A DNA stretch of 64,000 nucleotides from JAPLJC01 sp052326585 (GTDB taxonomy: Bacteria; Desulfobacterota; Desulfobaccia; Desulfobaccales; 0-14-0-80-60-11). The notes under the pieces were generated by a model. It saw nothing but the letters and a program-made list of their open reading frames with translations, searched no databases and was not told where the DNA came from. The stretch spans positions 1-64,000 of the forward strand of contig JBKQLU010000044.1 of assembly GCA_052326585.1 (NCBI GenBank). The letters run 5' to 3'. Position numbers and translations under genes: made by a program. Position 1 is the first letter of the stretch. Each line of letters begins with the position of its first letter. Shown piece after piece: positions 26,380 through 35,572 of this stretch.

Positions 26380-26526
26380 CGCTCCTCGCGTCGTAATCTG
26401 GGTCCAGGCAAGGCATAGGCTCAGGGGACATTCCCCAGCAAGGGTTGGGGAACGAGAAACCGAAGGCCCAAACCTGGCCGGACCCCAGTGCGGGTACTCT
26501 CCGGAAACGCCCCGGGAACGCCTGGG

Positions 26527-27861
26527 TTATTGGCCGTTCCCCGGCTGGCCGATGTAAAAGTACTTGAACCCCAGCTTGGCCATCTTATCGGCCTGATAAA
26601 GGTTACGGCCGTCGAAAATTACCGGGCTCTTCAGCAGGGATTTGATCCGGTCGAAGTCCGGCTCCCGGAACCGGGCCCATTCGGTACAGATGATGAGGGC
26701 ATCGGCACCCTGCAGGGCCTCATAGCTGGAGGCCGCGAAACTGACGGCCGGCTGGTCCCCCAGGTATTGGCGGGTGGCCGCGATGGCCTCGGGATCGTGG
26801 GCCTGCAGGCGCGCCCCGGCCGCCGCCAGGCTGGCAATGAGGGCCAGGGCCGGGGCCTCCCGAATGTCGTCGGTCTGAGGTTTAAAGGAGAGGCCCCACA
26901 GGGCAAAGACCTTCCCCTTGAGATCCCCATGGTAATAAGCCGCGATGCGCTCCGCAAAGATGCGGCGCTGCTCCTGGTTGACGGCCTCCGCGGCTTCCAG
27001 GATGCGGGGGGTGTAGCCCCGGGACCTGGCGGTGTGGATCAGGGCCTGCATGTCCTTGGGGAAACAGGAACCGCCATAGCCCAGTCCCGGGAACAGGAAG
27101 AGGGGCCCGATGCGGCGGTCGGAGCCGATGCCCTGGCGGATCATTTTGATATCGGCGCCGGTGCGGCTGCAGATGTTGGCCATTTCGTTGATAAAGGAAA
27201 TCTTGGTGGCCAAAAAGGCGTTGGCGGCGTACTTGGTAAGTTCAGCGGAAACCACGTCCATGACGATGATGGGGGCGTTGGTGCGCACGAAGGGTGCATA
27301 GAGCTCCCGCATCAACTCTCCCACCCGGACATCATCGCAGCCCACCACCACCCGGTCCGGCTTCATGAAGTCGTCCAAGGCGGTGCCTTCCTTGAGAAAT
27401 TCCGGGTTGGAGACTACGTCAAATTCCAGGACCTGGCCCCGGGCGGCCAGCTCCTCCCGGATGACCTGGCGCACCTGGACTGCGGTGCCCACCGGCACCG
27501 TGGACTTCTCCACGATCACCTTGTAGCCGTTCATGTGGCGGCCGATTTCCCGGGCCACCTGGAGGACCATGGAAAGGTCGGCCGAGCCGTCCCGGTCCTG
27601 GGGCGTGCCCACCGCGATGAAGCAGAGCAGGCTCTGCTGCACCGCCGTGGCCAGGTCGGTGGTGAAGCTCAGGCGCTGGTCCTGGACATTGCGCTTGACA
27701 TAATCCTCCAGCCCCGGCTCGTAAATGGGGATGCGCCCCTGTTCCAGAGCCTCCACCTTGGCGACCGCCGCGTCCACCAAAATGACGTTATTACCCATTT
27801 CGGCGAAGCAGGCCCCGGTCACCAGACCGACATAGCCTGCCCCGATGATGGCCAATTTCAT
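26527..27861 (-). CDS. ugd: UDP-glucose 6-dehydrogenase
   Basis: Oxidises UDP-glucose to UDP-glucuronate with two NAD+. Rossmann motif GAGYVGLVTGACFAEMGN at the N terminus, the central EKSTVPVGTA, and the catalytic Cys in GGSCFPKD. 444 aa, normal size. Good GGGAGG ribosome site. It neighbours hldE and lptD, so the window groups envelope polysaccharide genes. A GGCCCACC/GGTGGGCC inverted repeat lies just upstream (27946-27979). Confidence 0.95.
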   Translation of the reverse strand: MKLAIIGAGYVGLVTGACFAEMGNNVILVDAAVAKVEALEQGRIPIYEPGLEDYVKRNVQDQRLSFTTDLATAVQQSLLCFIAVGTPQDRDGSADLSMVLQVAREIGRHMNGYKVIVEKSTVPVGTAVQVRQVIREELAARGQVLEFDVVSNPEFLKEGTALDDFMKPDRVVVGCDDVRVGELMRELYAPFVRTNAPIIVMDVVSAELTKYAANAFLATKISFINEMANICSRTGADIKMIRQGIGSDRRIGPLFLFPGLGYGGSCFPKDMQALIHTARSRGYTPRILEAAEAVNQEQRRIFAERIAAYYHGDLKGKVFALWGLSFKPQTDDIREAPALALIASLAAAGARLQAHDPEAIAATRQYLGDQPAVSFAASSYEALQGADALIICTEWARFREPDFDRIKSLLKSPVIFDGRNLYQADKMAKLGFKYFYIGQPGNGQ

Positions 27862-28132
27862 TTAAGGTTACCTCCCTGGGAATTCTCAGGCGGTCGTTGA
27901 CTGGACCGTTATAGTCCGGAATCCCAGCAGTCGTTCCCGGGCCTTGGGCCCACCCCTAAATTATGAGAAGACCGGTGGGCCGGGCCTGCCGCCCGTCACG
28001 CAGTCCGCACCGGCGCACCCCGGTGCCCTAATTCTTCACCCGCTTTTCCGGGCGGATACCGCTCAAAGTTTTTAAATTTATCAGTTTGCCTAAAAAAAGC
28101 TATCGGCCCATACCCCGGCCGCAGACCTCTCA
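27862..28132. other. Intergenic region between ugd and lptD
   Basis: No gene seen. It holds the GGCCCACC...GGTGGGCC dyad. On the minus strand after lptD there is a weak CGGCC...GGCCG hairpin followed by seven T (near 28090-28120) that may end the lptD transcript. Confidence 0.4.
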
Positions 28133-30403
28133 TTAGAAGAAATCGGGGGCCTCCTCTTTGGACTTGGCTCCCGAGAAGTGCACCGGGGAGTGATTCATCT
28201 TCTCTCCCAGGCCGGGAATGAATACGATGGCCGACACCCGCTTGTCGTCCGGGCGGTCGGTAAAGGAGAGGGCCACCCCCCAACACTGGCGCTGAATAAT
28301 CAGCCCGTAATTGTTCTCCAATTGTTTATTGGTCTGAAAGGTATGCCCATAGGTGAGCCAAGTCTTTACTGATTGCATCAGATTCAGATAGGTTTGGACG
28401 TTTATCTGTTTGGCGAAGTCTTCGAGGAAAACATAGTTCACACTTAAGAAGTTCTGCCGGTTGGCGTCCAGGAGGGTCAGTTTGGCATTGGCTTGCTCGA
28501 AACCCTCCTGGTAGGGGGAGACGGCCAGGTCCAGGCCCAGGGTGACCTGCCGGCTGGGATAAACCTCCGTCTGCCCCAGAAAGTCGGAAAAGAGATGGTG
28601 GCGCTCGGGGGTGCCGTCGAGGCCCATGAAATCCCGGTTAAAAAAGCCGCTCTGGCTCAGGCGGAACCAGACCAGGTCTTTGACATTGGCCTGTCCATCC
28701 TTGGTGAGGCCGTGCCACAGGATGGTGTTGGAGAGGCCGTAGGTCAAGGCATTGACGCCACCGATGGGGTCGTCCCCATCCCGTACCGGCAGGTTGCGGT
28801 TGGTGTGGGTCGTCCAGCCCACGTCGTTGAGGTCGAAGTCCGGGTAGCGCTGCGGGTTATAGTTGCCGATATTGTAGTAGGTCACTTCCGGCCGGATAAT
28901 GTGCCGGAAGTAAGTGCTGGCCCCATCATCCCGGCCGTAATCCCGGTCCCAGGCGCTGGACAGGCCCACCCGGGAATCGAATATCTGCCGGTTCAGGTAC
29001 CCATCCGATGGGCCACCCAGGACACTTTGGTCGACGCGGTAAACGGTCTCCCGGAATCCGGCCTCGGAACTGAAGGCCACTGCCGGCACCGGCTGCCCCT
29101 GGAGCGAGAACTGCGGATGGAGATCCAGGCGGTCGCCGTTCAGGCCCTGGTGCTGCAAAAAATAGTCATAGCTGCCATTCATCCCGAAATATAACGGCAA
29201 ATCGGGCACCAAGGGCAAATTGGCCACCGGCAGGGGCAGGGAAGTCAGGTTCATCCCGGGGAGCTGGTGCCAGACGGCCGGGTCGGCCGGGTTAAGCCTT
29301 TCAAAATAGGTGCCGTAGGCGGTAAAGTTGGCCCAGGAGAAATTGCGGCTCAGTTGGAAGGTGGAGACCCGGGTGCTAACCTCCTGCTCCTCGAGATTCC
29401 GGCCGAAAGTGTCCAGCAGGTCCCGGGAATAGCGGTTCAGGCCCATGTAGCCGAAGTTGAAGTCACTGAGGTAGTTGACGTCGCTCACCCGGTCCACCGT
29501 GGTGCGCAGCCCCCAATCGTCGGGCAGCGGTTGGTTTACCATCCCCGATATCCAATAGCGGTGGTCGGTGGGCTCGTTGGGTTTGCCGTCATCTATATAG
29601 AAAAAGCGGACATTGGCGGCCGCATCATCGTGCCCCTGGCGGCGGAACTCGCCCCCCTGCATGTAGCCCCGGTTGGAAAGAAAGGTCTGATACAGAGTGG
29701 CGTCAGTGTTGTTGTTGATGGCCCAATAAAAGGGGAGTTGCACCACGGTGCCGCCGGCCTTGTGCTCCCCGAAGAACGGCAGCAGAAAGCCGCTCTGGCG
29801 CTCATTCATCACCGGCAGCACCGCAAAAGGCATATAGAGGACCGGCACCCCCCCCAGGTTGAACTTGGCGTCCTTGCCGGTGGCGTAACCTTCCACCTTC
29901 ACCGACAACTGGTGAACCGAAAAGCTCCATACCGGACGGTCGGCGTCGCAGGTCGTCACCGTGGCATCTTCAGCCACATAGGTATTGTCCCCGGTGCGGC
30001 GGATGAGTTTGCCAACCACCCGGAAATGGTTCTTCATCAAGAAGAGGCGGCCGTCCTGCAACTCGCCGCCGCGGGTGGCCAGGTTGAAGCGGCCCTTCGT
30101 GCCGGTGAAGACGTCTTCCTCCATAATAATGACCACGTTGCCGGTGAGGGTCGCTACCTTGGTGGCTTCATCCACCTGCGCCTGGTCCGCGGTGATGCGC
30201 CGGTCGGCCTGGCTGATCTCCACCCGCCCCCGGGCGACATAGAGGTGGTTGGCGGCATCATAGGTGAGGGTCTCGGCCTTGATCCGCCAGGGCCCCCCCT
30301 GGAAGCGCTCGGACTTGAACAGGTCCATTTCTGCGGCCAGGGCCAGCCCGGCCCAAAGCAAGATGGGGAGAACCCCGCAGATTTTGACCCAGCGCTTCGC
30401 CAT
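28133..30403 (-). CDS. lptD: LPS-assembly outer membrane protein LptD
   Basis: Outer-membrane beta-barrel that inserts LPS. Signal peptide at about residues 1-23 (ICGVLPILLWAGLALAAEM). The periplasmic OstA/LptD-N jelly-roll (about 40-200) has YVARGRVEISQADRRITADQ and GNVVIIMEEDVFTG. The barrel begins near VLYMPFAVLPVMNERQSGF. About 756 aa with the ATG at 30403; an upstream GTG at 30421 is possible. Mature Cys are few (one in TTCDADRP, one in QRQCWG), so the two-disulfide pattern of E. coli LptD is not present. Confidence 0.92.
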   Translation of the reverse strand: MAKRWVKICGVLPILLWAGLALAAEMDLFKSERFQGGPWRIKAETLTYDAANHLYVARGRVEISQADRRITADQAQVDEATKVATLTGNVVIIMEEDVFTGTKGRFNLATRGGELQDGRLFLMKNHFRVVGKLIRRTGDNTYVAEDATVTTCDADRPVWSFSVHQLSVKVEGYATGKDAKFNLGGVPVLYMPFAVLPVMNERQSGFLLPFFGEHKAGGTVVQLPFYWAINNNTDATLYQTFLSNRGYMQGGEFRRQGHDDAAANVRFFYIDDGKPNEPTDHRYWISGMVNQPLPDDWGLRTTVDRVSDVNYLSDFNFGYMGLNRYSRDLLDTFGRNLEEQEVSTRVSTFQLSRNFSWANFTAYGTYFERLNPADPAVWHQLPGMNLTSLPLPVANLPLVPDLPLYFGMNGSYDYFLQHQGLNGDRLDLHPQFSLQGQPVPAVAFSSEAGFRETVYRVDQSVLGGPSDGYLNRQIFDSRVGLSSAWDRDYGRDDGASTYFRHIIRPEVTYYNIGNYNPQRYPDFDLNDVGWTTHTNRNLPVRDGDDPIGGVNALTYGLSNTILWHGLTKDGQANVKDLVWFRLSQSGFFNRDFMGLDGTPERHHLFSDFLGQTEVYPSRQVTLGLDLAVSPYQEGFEQANAKLTLLDANRQNFLSVNYVFLEDFAKQINVQTYLNLMQSVKTWLTYGHTFQTNKQLENNYGLIIQRQCWGVALSFTDRPDDKRVSAIVFIPGLGEKMNHSPVHFSGAKSKEEAPDFF

Positions 30404-30730
30404 ACCCATCCCTTGTCTCACCCGCCCCCCGGAATCGGTGCATCATACCATGCCCCCCGGCATCTTTCAACAACCGCAGGCCAGAGGGTGAGCGGCCGGG
30501 ATTGGCGGGCTGGCCGGTTAATTTGTGACCTTTTTGGGGGCGCCGCCCCAGGATTTTTTTCTTGCCGGGTGCTTCTCAGACACCTCCACCCCGCCGGCGG
30601 CGGCCGGTCCAGCCGCGAATTTTTCCGGGCCCTGGCGTCGGCGGGCCAGACGACAAAGGAACAGGAAACCGCCGCCCCGCTCCCCCTTGCGCCCCGGGCG
30701 AACCTGGCATATTATACTCAGTGGCCCTGC

Positions 30731-30809
30731 GCCCCCGTAGCTCAGTAATGGACAGAGCAAAGGATTCCTAATCCTTGTGTCGCTGGTTCGAGTCCAGTCG
30801 GGGGCGCCA
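30731..30809 (+). tRNA. tRNA-Arg (anticodon CCT)
   Basis: GCCCCCGTAGCTCAG at the 5' end, anticodon stem AAGGA/TCCTT around TTCCTAA, T-arm GGTTCGAGTCC, acceptor CGGGGGC, discriminator G and encoded CCA. 79 nt. Confidence 0.96.
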
Positions 30810-31576
30810 TTATTGGTGAGTGTATGACAGATTTGGTCAATCCTGTTTTCCGGCAAGGATAACCCAGGGATAACCAGGGTGCGGAAATTACTCCAGTTGG
30901 CACGGAAATAACCTGTGGGGTGTCTGGCCCTGGCAGAGGGGGAAGCACGAGCTCCTGGTCCTTGGTGAGGGAATGCCGAGAGACCCAAATGAGCATTGAG
31001 GCCCCCCATAGTAAAGGCTCTCCTCTCTATCGCGCCGTGTAGGGCATCCTGGGGAGCCGTGGTGGGGGGATCGGGGTCGCCTCCCACTCTTTGCCTGTCC
31101 CTGGCCAGCGGCGGCCCCGCTGGCCTGAAGAATTTTCGGCCCGGGAAGGCAAACCCGGACCCGGGACTCCTACCCCCCCTGTGCTTGAATGGGCGCCATG
31201 GACAATATTCTCAAATTCTATCGAGGGAGAAATGGCAGCCCCCCCTGCGAAGGGCCGGCCCAAATATTTTTTGATGAAAAATTCTCGCCGGTCGATTAGG
31301 AACCTGTAACCATAGGAACACCCCCGGGGTGCGGCAGAGAAGGGGCGAGGGTGTGGTCAGAGATCAATATACGATGTGCATATCAGAACCCTACAAGCTT
31401 GGTGGTGAACTGCGGATATATAGCAGTGATCTGCAATTTTACATTACCTTCCCACTTAGCGTCGAAGGCGCAACCCGCGGAGAAGGACCATTTTCGGTGG
31501 CGAGATATTCGCTCCCCGCCAGGAAACCCAACAGGGCGGTTGATTTAATGAGATTGCCGCATATTTTAGTCTAGCC
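30810..31576. other. Gene-poor region downstream of tRNA-Arg
   Basis: About 770 bases. Open frames here are short, overlap in several frames and lack ribosome sites; I can assign none. A CCAGCGG...CCGCTGG hairpin lies near 31101-31119. Position after a tRNA would suit old insertions, but no integrase or att repeat was recognised. Confidence 0.5.
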
Positions 31577-33028
31577 TTAGAATTCTGCGTGCAGCCGCAG
31601 GCCAAAGACCGATACCGGACCACGATCCTGGTTGTAAGCCGGGTTGATAATCAACTGGTAGTCCGCGGTGATGTTCAGTGTGCCGTTGCCTGTTCCTGCA
31701 TGTACCAATGTTAGCGGCGAGGCGAATTTGAGCACGGCGATATTGTAATACGTTTCGAATACTAGTTCAGGTGAGGCATGCGTCAATTCGCCGTCGCCGA
31801 TAATCCCGCCGAGACCACCGGCTCCGAAATATTGCCTGGCCGGGTTCGAAATTTGGTTGACTGCAAATGCCAACCCAACGTTATCATCGGGGCGGCACCA
31901 GTGAGATCCTTTCAACGACAACCCACCCGAAACAGAGACGTTTACGTCGGTGAAGTCGACCTCCTCCACGCCGCCCTGGCACCAGCCTCCCCGGAGGAAC
32001 ATACCAAGATCGGGAACAAGTTGCTGTTCGAGATTAAACCCAATACCGTATTTGGTGCGAAATCTGCGCACCGCTTCGACATCGGGCGTCAGGCCGGTTT
32101 CGCCACCCCAAGCTAGCGCATCGTTATAAGAGGCAAGATTGCCACCAGTCAGGAAATACAGGACCTTGAACTTGCCGGGCTGATCCCATAGTGTATGCCT
32201 CTCTTCTAATTCCGCACAGAACTGCCCTTGCGAGAAACCCCTGGTGCTGAGATGTATGCTGTTCGGGGTGCTCGACATGTCGAACAGACCGACCCTGGCG
32301 GTCCACCAATCCTGTTGCCATTCGGCCGCGGCTCCGTAGGTGAAGCCCCAGGCGTCCGCCGCATAGTCGAAGGCACCCAGGTCGACGATCGTCCAGTTGA
32401 GGAAGTCGCCGCGAGGATCGTGGGCATATTTGTTGGTATCGAAGATGTCGACCACGGAGAACTTACCAATGGTCATCACCAGATGGTTGGCGGTCTGGGT
32501 GCCACCCAAGACATTCGCATCAGGGTCAACTTTTTCAGTCTCGCCGCTCAAATTGATCGTCTGACGGAAGAAGGCCCGGTCCAATCTGAAGTACGGAGTG
32601 GTTCTGCCGAGCTTGTAGGCTTCGCCGCTGGGGTATCCCGCCACCCCGAAAGTGTCGCTTAGACCGAAGCCCTGGTCCATAGTTGGATTGGCCCAGAGTT
32701 CGGCGCCCTGCCACGGGCGTAACCCGAGATAGGCCGTTATATCAGTAGTCTCCCTGCCATTGGCTTTAGGATAAAGGCTATGCGGCCCTACTTTAAAATA
32801 GGGGGAATAGAATGCCGGCTGCAATTCCCAGGTGACCGTGGACTGACCGTGTATGGCCCAGATCTCCGGCACCACTTGCTCGGCTTCTTTAGAAGTGACT
32901 GGTGTGCCTTGGGGTGATGGCGTCGGGCTAGTCATTTGAGCATGGCATAACCACGGACAGAGAAGGCTGGCGGCCGCTACAACGCCTATCAAGAACATTG
33001 CCGCTCTTCTGCAATGTATGAAACTCAT
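31577..33028 (-). CDS. OprB-type carbohydrate-selective porin family protein
   Basis: Protein of 483 aa with a signal peptide (FLIGVVAAASLLCPWLCHAQ), a short Pro/Thr/Ser-rich linker, and alternating beta-strands ending in the outer-membrane terminal Phe (FGLRLHAEF). The segments GKFSVVDIFDTNKYAHDPRG and YTYG-like barrel strands fit the OprB family. The passenger is unknown. It borders the His-rich metal peptide and the cobalt operon, so a role in metal or organic-ligand passage is possible. The GC content and codon use match the neighbourhood. Confidence 0.75.
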   Translation of the reverse strand: MSFIHCRRAAMFLIGVVAAASLLCPWLCHAQMTSPTPSPQGTPVTSKEAEQVVPEIWAIHGQSTVTWELQPAFYSPYFKVGPHSLYPKANGRETTDITAYLGLRPWQGAELWANPTMDQGFGLSDTFGVAGYPSGEAYKLGRTTPYFRLDRAFFRQTINLSGETEKVDPDANVLGGTQTANHLVMTIGKFSVVDIFDTNKYAHDPRGDFLNWTIVDLGAFDYAADAWGFTYGAAAEWQQDWWTARVGLFDMSSTPNSIHLSTRGFSQGQFCAELEERHTLWDQPGKFKVLYFLTGGNLASYNDALAWGGETGLTPDVEAVRRFRTKYGIGFNLEQQLVPDLGMFLRGGWCQGGVEEVDFTDVNVSVSGGLSLKGSHWCRPDDNVGLAFAVNQISNPARQYFGAGGLGGIIGDGELTHASPELVFETYYNIAVLKFASPLTLVHAGTGNGTLNITADYQLIINPAYNQDRGPVSVFGLRLHAEF

Positions 33029-33129
33029 GTTTCCCCCCTTTTAGATGGACGGCCAAAAAAAGGCCACGGAAACCCTGTAAATTCACTTCAAGCGATTTTG
33101 GTCCTATTTTTATCTCATCGGAGCTGCTA

Positions 33130-33157
33130 TTGACATCGACAAAAGCCTGGTTATAAT
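33130..33157 (+). promoter_or_regulatory. Consensus sigma-70 promoter of the His-rich peptide gene
   Basis: TTGACA (33130-33135), 16-base spacer, TATAAT (33152-33157): both boxes match consensus exactly. A perfect AGGAGGTGAT ribosome site follows at 33180-33187. Confidence 0.9.
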
Positions 33158-33192
33158 ATATTGAAAATATAGTAAAAAGGAGGTGATACCGT

Positions 33193-33354
33193 ATGTGCTG
33201 TAACAACAAAGATAAACATGAGCACGAACACGCCCATGGGGTCGAGACCCATGCCCACGACGGCCACGAGCATAGGCATGAGGCCATCGTCCATAGCCAT
33301 GAGCATACCCACGACGAGGGCCATCACAGCCACGAGCATAAGTGCTGCCAATAA
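33193..33354 (+). CDS. Histidine/cysteine-rich metal-binding peptide (53 aa)
   Basis: Starts MCCNNKDKHEHEHAHG and ends HSHEHKCCQ. About one third of residues are His, alternating with Glu/Asp/Gly, and a Cys pair stands at each end. No signal peptide or membrane segment is seen. Such composition suggests cytoplasmic Ni/Co/Zn storage or delivery, similar in spirit to Hpn-type peptides. It has a consensus promoter, a very strong ribosome site and its own terminator, so it is likely highly expressed. It lies next to the cobalt transporter operon. Function is inference from composition. Confidence 0.8.
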   Translation: MCCNNKDKHEHEHAHGVETHAHDGHEHRHEAIVHSHEHTHDEGHHSHEHKCCQ

Positions 33355-33355
33355 C

Positions 33356-33442
33356 GGAAAGCCACGGGTCCGCGGAAAATTAGGCCACGAAGGCTTTATC
33401 TGGTCTGAAGACCGGAGGAGCGTTCGTGGCTTTCCCTTTTTT
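33356..33442 (+). terminator. Terminator with alternative pairing after the His-rich gene
   Basis: TTCGTGGC (33423-33430), followed by CTTTCCCTTTTTT, can pair with GCCACGAA (33384-33391). Overlapping CGTGGCTTTCC (33425-33435) can instead pair with GGAAAGCCACG (33356-33366). An inner stem CTGGTCTGAAGACCGG is also present. Two exclusive folds are possible. Confidence 0.6.
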
Positions 33443-33453
33443 CTTTCCATTCC

Positions 33454-33711
33454 CTATCCGCTAAGTCGAACCAAAGGGTGAATAGGCCGCAAATACTTTT
33501 GGTCAGTTTGCGCCACCAAGATTTTGATATCCGCATAACCCTTGGTGAACAGGTGATGCCAGGCATCGTTCACCTCGAAGAATCCTTGACTTGAGCCCAC
33601 CAGTTCCACTCGATCGGCCGGGAAGCCCATTTCCTTACAGCAGCTTGCCAGATCAAAATTCTCCGGCAACTCTGCGCCACCCACCAGATAGACGATCAGC
33701 CCGCTCCTCAT
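33454..33711 (-). CDS. Small DAWH-motif protein (paralogue of 37572-37886)
   Basis: 85-aa protein starting MRSGLIVYLVGGAELPENF behind a perfect AGGAGGTGAT site, which fixes the start at 33711. It shares with the protein at 37572-37886 a hydrophobic G-[LV]-I-[VI]-[YF]-L-[VL]-GG opening, a DAWH motif, an IxxLV strand and a final VRL[ST]G. I do not recognise the family. It is the last gene of the cobalt operon (after cbiK), and its paralogue is the first. Two adjacent Cys (SCCKEMG) occur only in this copy. Confidence 0.75.
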   Translation of the reverse strand: MRSGLIVYLVGGAELPENFDLASCCKEMGFPADRVELVGSSQGFFEVNDAWHHLFTKGYADIKILVAQTDQKYLRPIHPLVRLSG

Positions 33712-33821
33712 ATCACCTCCTATAAGTTCTGCAGAGTTTGGGTCAGATGATAAATATTGACGATCTCTTGCTGCTCTCTCAACCCCTGCATGATGACCTG
33801 ATTCATGCAAAATTTTTTATC

Positions 33822-34607
33822 TTATCGGCCCTGATTCCAGTCAGGTATCACCTCCAGGGCATTGATGATGTGCTCTTGGAAAATTTTAATTACTCCCGGG
33901 TAATGCAGCAGGCCGGTGGGATCCAGGGTGACGGTCAGGCCGGCCTCTTGCAGAGCGGTTTGCCAGGAATTTTCCGGCCCGGCCAGATCTATCTTGAAAT
34001 GACGCCCCGCCACCATCATGAGGGGCAGCAACCGTATCCGCTTCAGGCCGGATTTGACCACCCGGGCGATGACCTCTTGCCGGGAAGGGGGGCCTTCCAG
34101 GACGCCGATGTGGACCTGGTGGCCGAACCGCCCGGATAACAGGTATTGCAGTGCCAGGTACGTGGCCCAACTGGGGTGATCGCTGCCATGTCCCACCAAG
34201 ATGATGGCCTCCTCGCTCCCTAGGGCGTCCAGTTTAGGGGCCAGCGCTTCCAGAAAAGCACCATAATCCTCTGGAGCCCACAAGAGTGGTAGCCCCATGG
34301 CCGTCCGTATCCCGCAGGCATGCACCTCTTCCACCAGGCGATAAAATTCGTGCCCGGCCATGAGATGCAAGGCCTGCACCACCGCCCATTCAAAACCCCG
34401 GGCCTGCAATTCCTCCAGTAGTTCTCCCGGACCTTTCCACTTCCGCCCCCGGCGCTGTTGGTCAAAGTCCCGCACCATACGGGAAGAGAAGGCCCAATGA
34501 ACTTCATGTGCAGGGAAGGCTGTCCGGATGTGTGTATCCAGGTAAGTATAAGACTGCCGGGCTGAGGTGGTGGTGCCGAAGGCTACCAGAACTATGGGGA
34601 CTTTCAT
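33822..34607 (-). CDS. cbiK: Sirohydrochlorin cobaltochelatase (CbiK/CbiX type)
   Basis: Inserts Co2+ into sirohydrochlorin in the early-insertion (anaerobic) cobalamin route. 261 aa with the chelatase opening VPIVLVAFGTTTSARQSYTY, ALHLMAGHEFYRL and VGHGSDHPSW with the metal-binding His, and LLPLMMVAGRHFKIDLAG with a second His. The two-domain length fits CbiK better than the short CbiX. It is encoded directly after cbiO in the riboswitch-controlled operon, which couples cobalt uptake to its use. Confidence 0.88.
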   Translation of the reverse strand: MKVPIVLVAFGTTTSARQSYTYLDTHIRTAFPAHEVHWAFSSRMVRDFDQQRRGRKWKGPGELLEELQARGFEWAVVQALHLMAGHEFYRLVEEVHACGIRTAMGLPLLWAPEDYGAFLEALAPKLDALGSEEAIILVGHGSDHPSWATYLALQYLLSGRFGHQVHIGVLEGPPSRQEVIARVVKSGLKRIRLLPLMMVAGRHFKIDLAGPENSWQTALQEAGLTVTLDPTGLLHYPGVIKIFQEHIINALEVIPDWNQGR

Positions 34608-34682
34608 GATTTCATCTCTATGATCATTTTATTCCCGGCCTTCGGGCATCACATCTTTTATTAACATTCTAATTTCAAACAC

Positions 34683-35558
34683 CTAACCATTGTTGTCCAG
34701 ATTCCGTTTCGTCTTGCCTGGGCCATTTATAAAGCAGACTTCTTCCAGCACATGCCTTGCCTGTCCGATGGTGAGCGGAAGGCGTTCCGCTTCCAGACAG
34801 CCTTGCTTCCTGAGTATTTCAATCAAATGGGCAACCCTGGGCAGCCGCAGGCCGATCTTTCGGATAATATCCTTCTGGGCGAACACCTCCGCCGTGCTAC
34901 CCGAAAGGATGATTTCTCCTGCATTCATCAGATAAACCCGATCCGCCAACAGTGGGATGATATCTGCATCGTGGGAAGAGAATATCAGCGTGATGCCCAT
35001 TTCCTTGTTGATTTTGTTGAGCAGCCCCACGAGACTGCTTGCGCCTTGGGGATCAAGCGCGGCAGTTGGCTCATCCAATACGAGTACGTCGGGCTTCATG
35101 GCAAGAACGCTGGCCAGAGCGACTCTTTTCTTCTCCCCCTGGCTCAGATTGAGCGGGCTCTTCTCGCTGTAGCCACATATGCCCACGGCCTCGAGAGCCC
35201 AATTGACCGCATGGTCCAGCTCCTTTCCGGTGACCTGCATATTCATTAGCCCATAGGCCACTTCCTGGCGCACGCTTGCATTGAAAAGCTGGTCATCCGG
35301 ATCCTGGAAAACCATCCCGACCTTGGCGCGTATCCGATATAAGTTCTTTTTTTCAACCAACAGTCCGTCAACATAAACCCTGCCGGAGGAGGCCAGTAAA
35401 AGGCCATTAAAGGTGTTAAACAGCGTAGATTTTCCTGCACCGTTCGGTCCAATCACCGCAATCCGTTCGCCTCTTTCGATTTTCAGGCTCACTTGACGGA
35501 GTGCTACGAATCCGCCCGCATATGTGTAGCAAACCTCCTGGACATCGATAAGGCTCAT
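34683..35558 (-). CDS. cbiO: Cobalt/nickel ECF transporter ATPase CbiO
   Basis: ABC ATPase of 291 aa: Walker A GPNGAGKST, Q-loop VFQDPDDQLF, signature LSQGEKKRVALA, Walker B VLVLDEPTAALDP and switch His in SSHDAD. These motifs, especially QDPDDQLF, are typical of CbiO-type energy-coupling ATPases. It works with CbiQ, CbiM and CbiN encoded just upstream. Confidence 0.95.
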   Translation of the reverse strand: MSLIDVQEVCYTYAGGFVALRQVSLKIERGERIAVIGPNGAGKSTLFNTFNGLLLASSGRVYVDGLLVEKKNLYRIRAKVGMVFQDPDDQLFNASVRQEVAYGLMNMQVTGKELDHAVNWALEAVGICGYSEKSPLNLSQGEKKRVALASVLAMKPDVLVLDEPTAALDPQGASSLVGLLNKINKEMGITLIFSSHDADIIPLLADRVYLMNAGEIILSGSTAEVFAQKDIIRKIGLRLPRVAHLIEILRKQGCLEAERLPLTIGQARHVLEEVCFINGPGKTKRNLDNNG

Positions 35559-35572
35559 TGCTGTTTCCTCTC

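Noticed and set aside
26488..27900. 470-codon plus-strand open frame opposite ugd
   Set aside because: Ugd is certain on the minus strand; the plus frame has low-complexity Gly/His/Val composition typical of shadow frames.
30518..31087. Minus-strand frame containing DWTRTSDTRIRNPLL
   Set aside because: This peptide is the reverse translation of the tRNA-Arg gene, a known annotation artefact.
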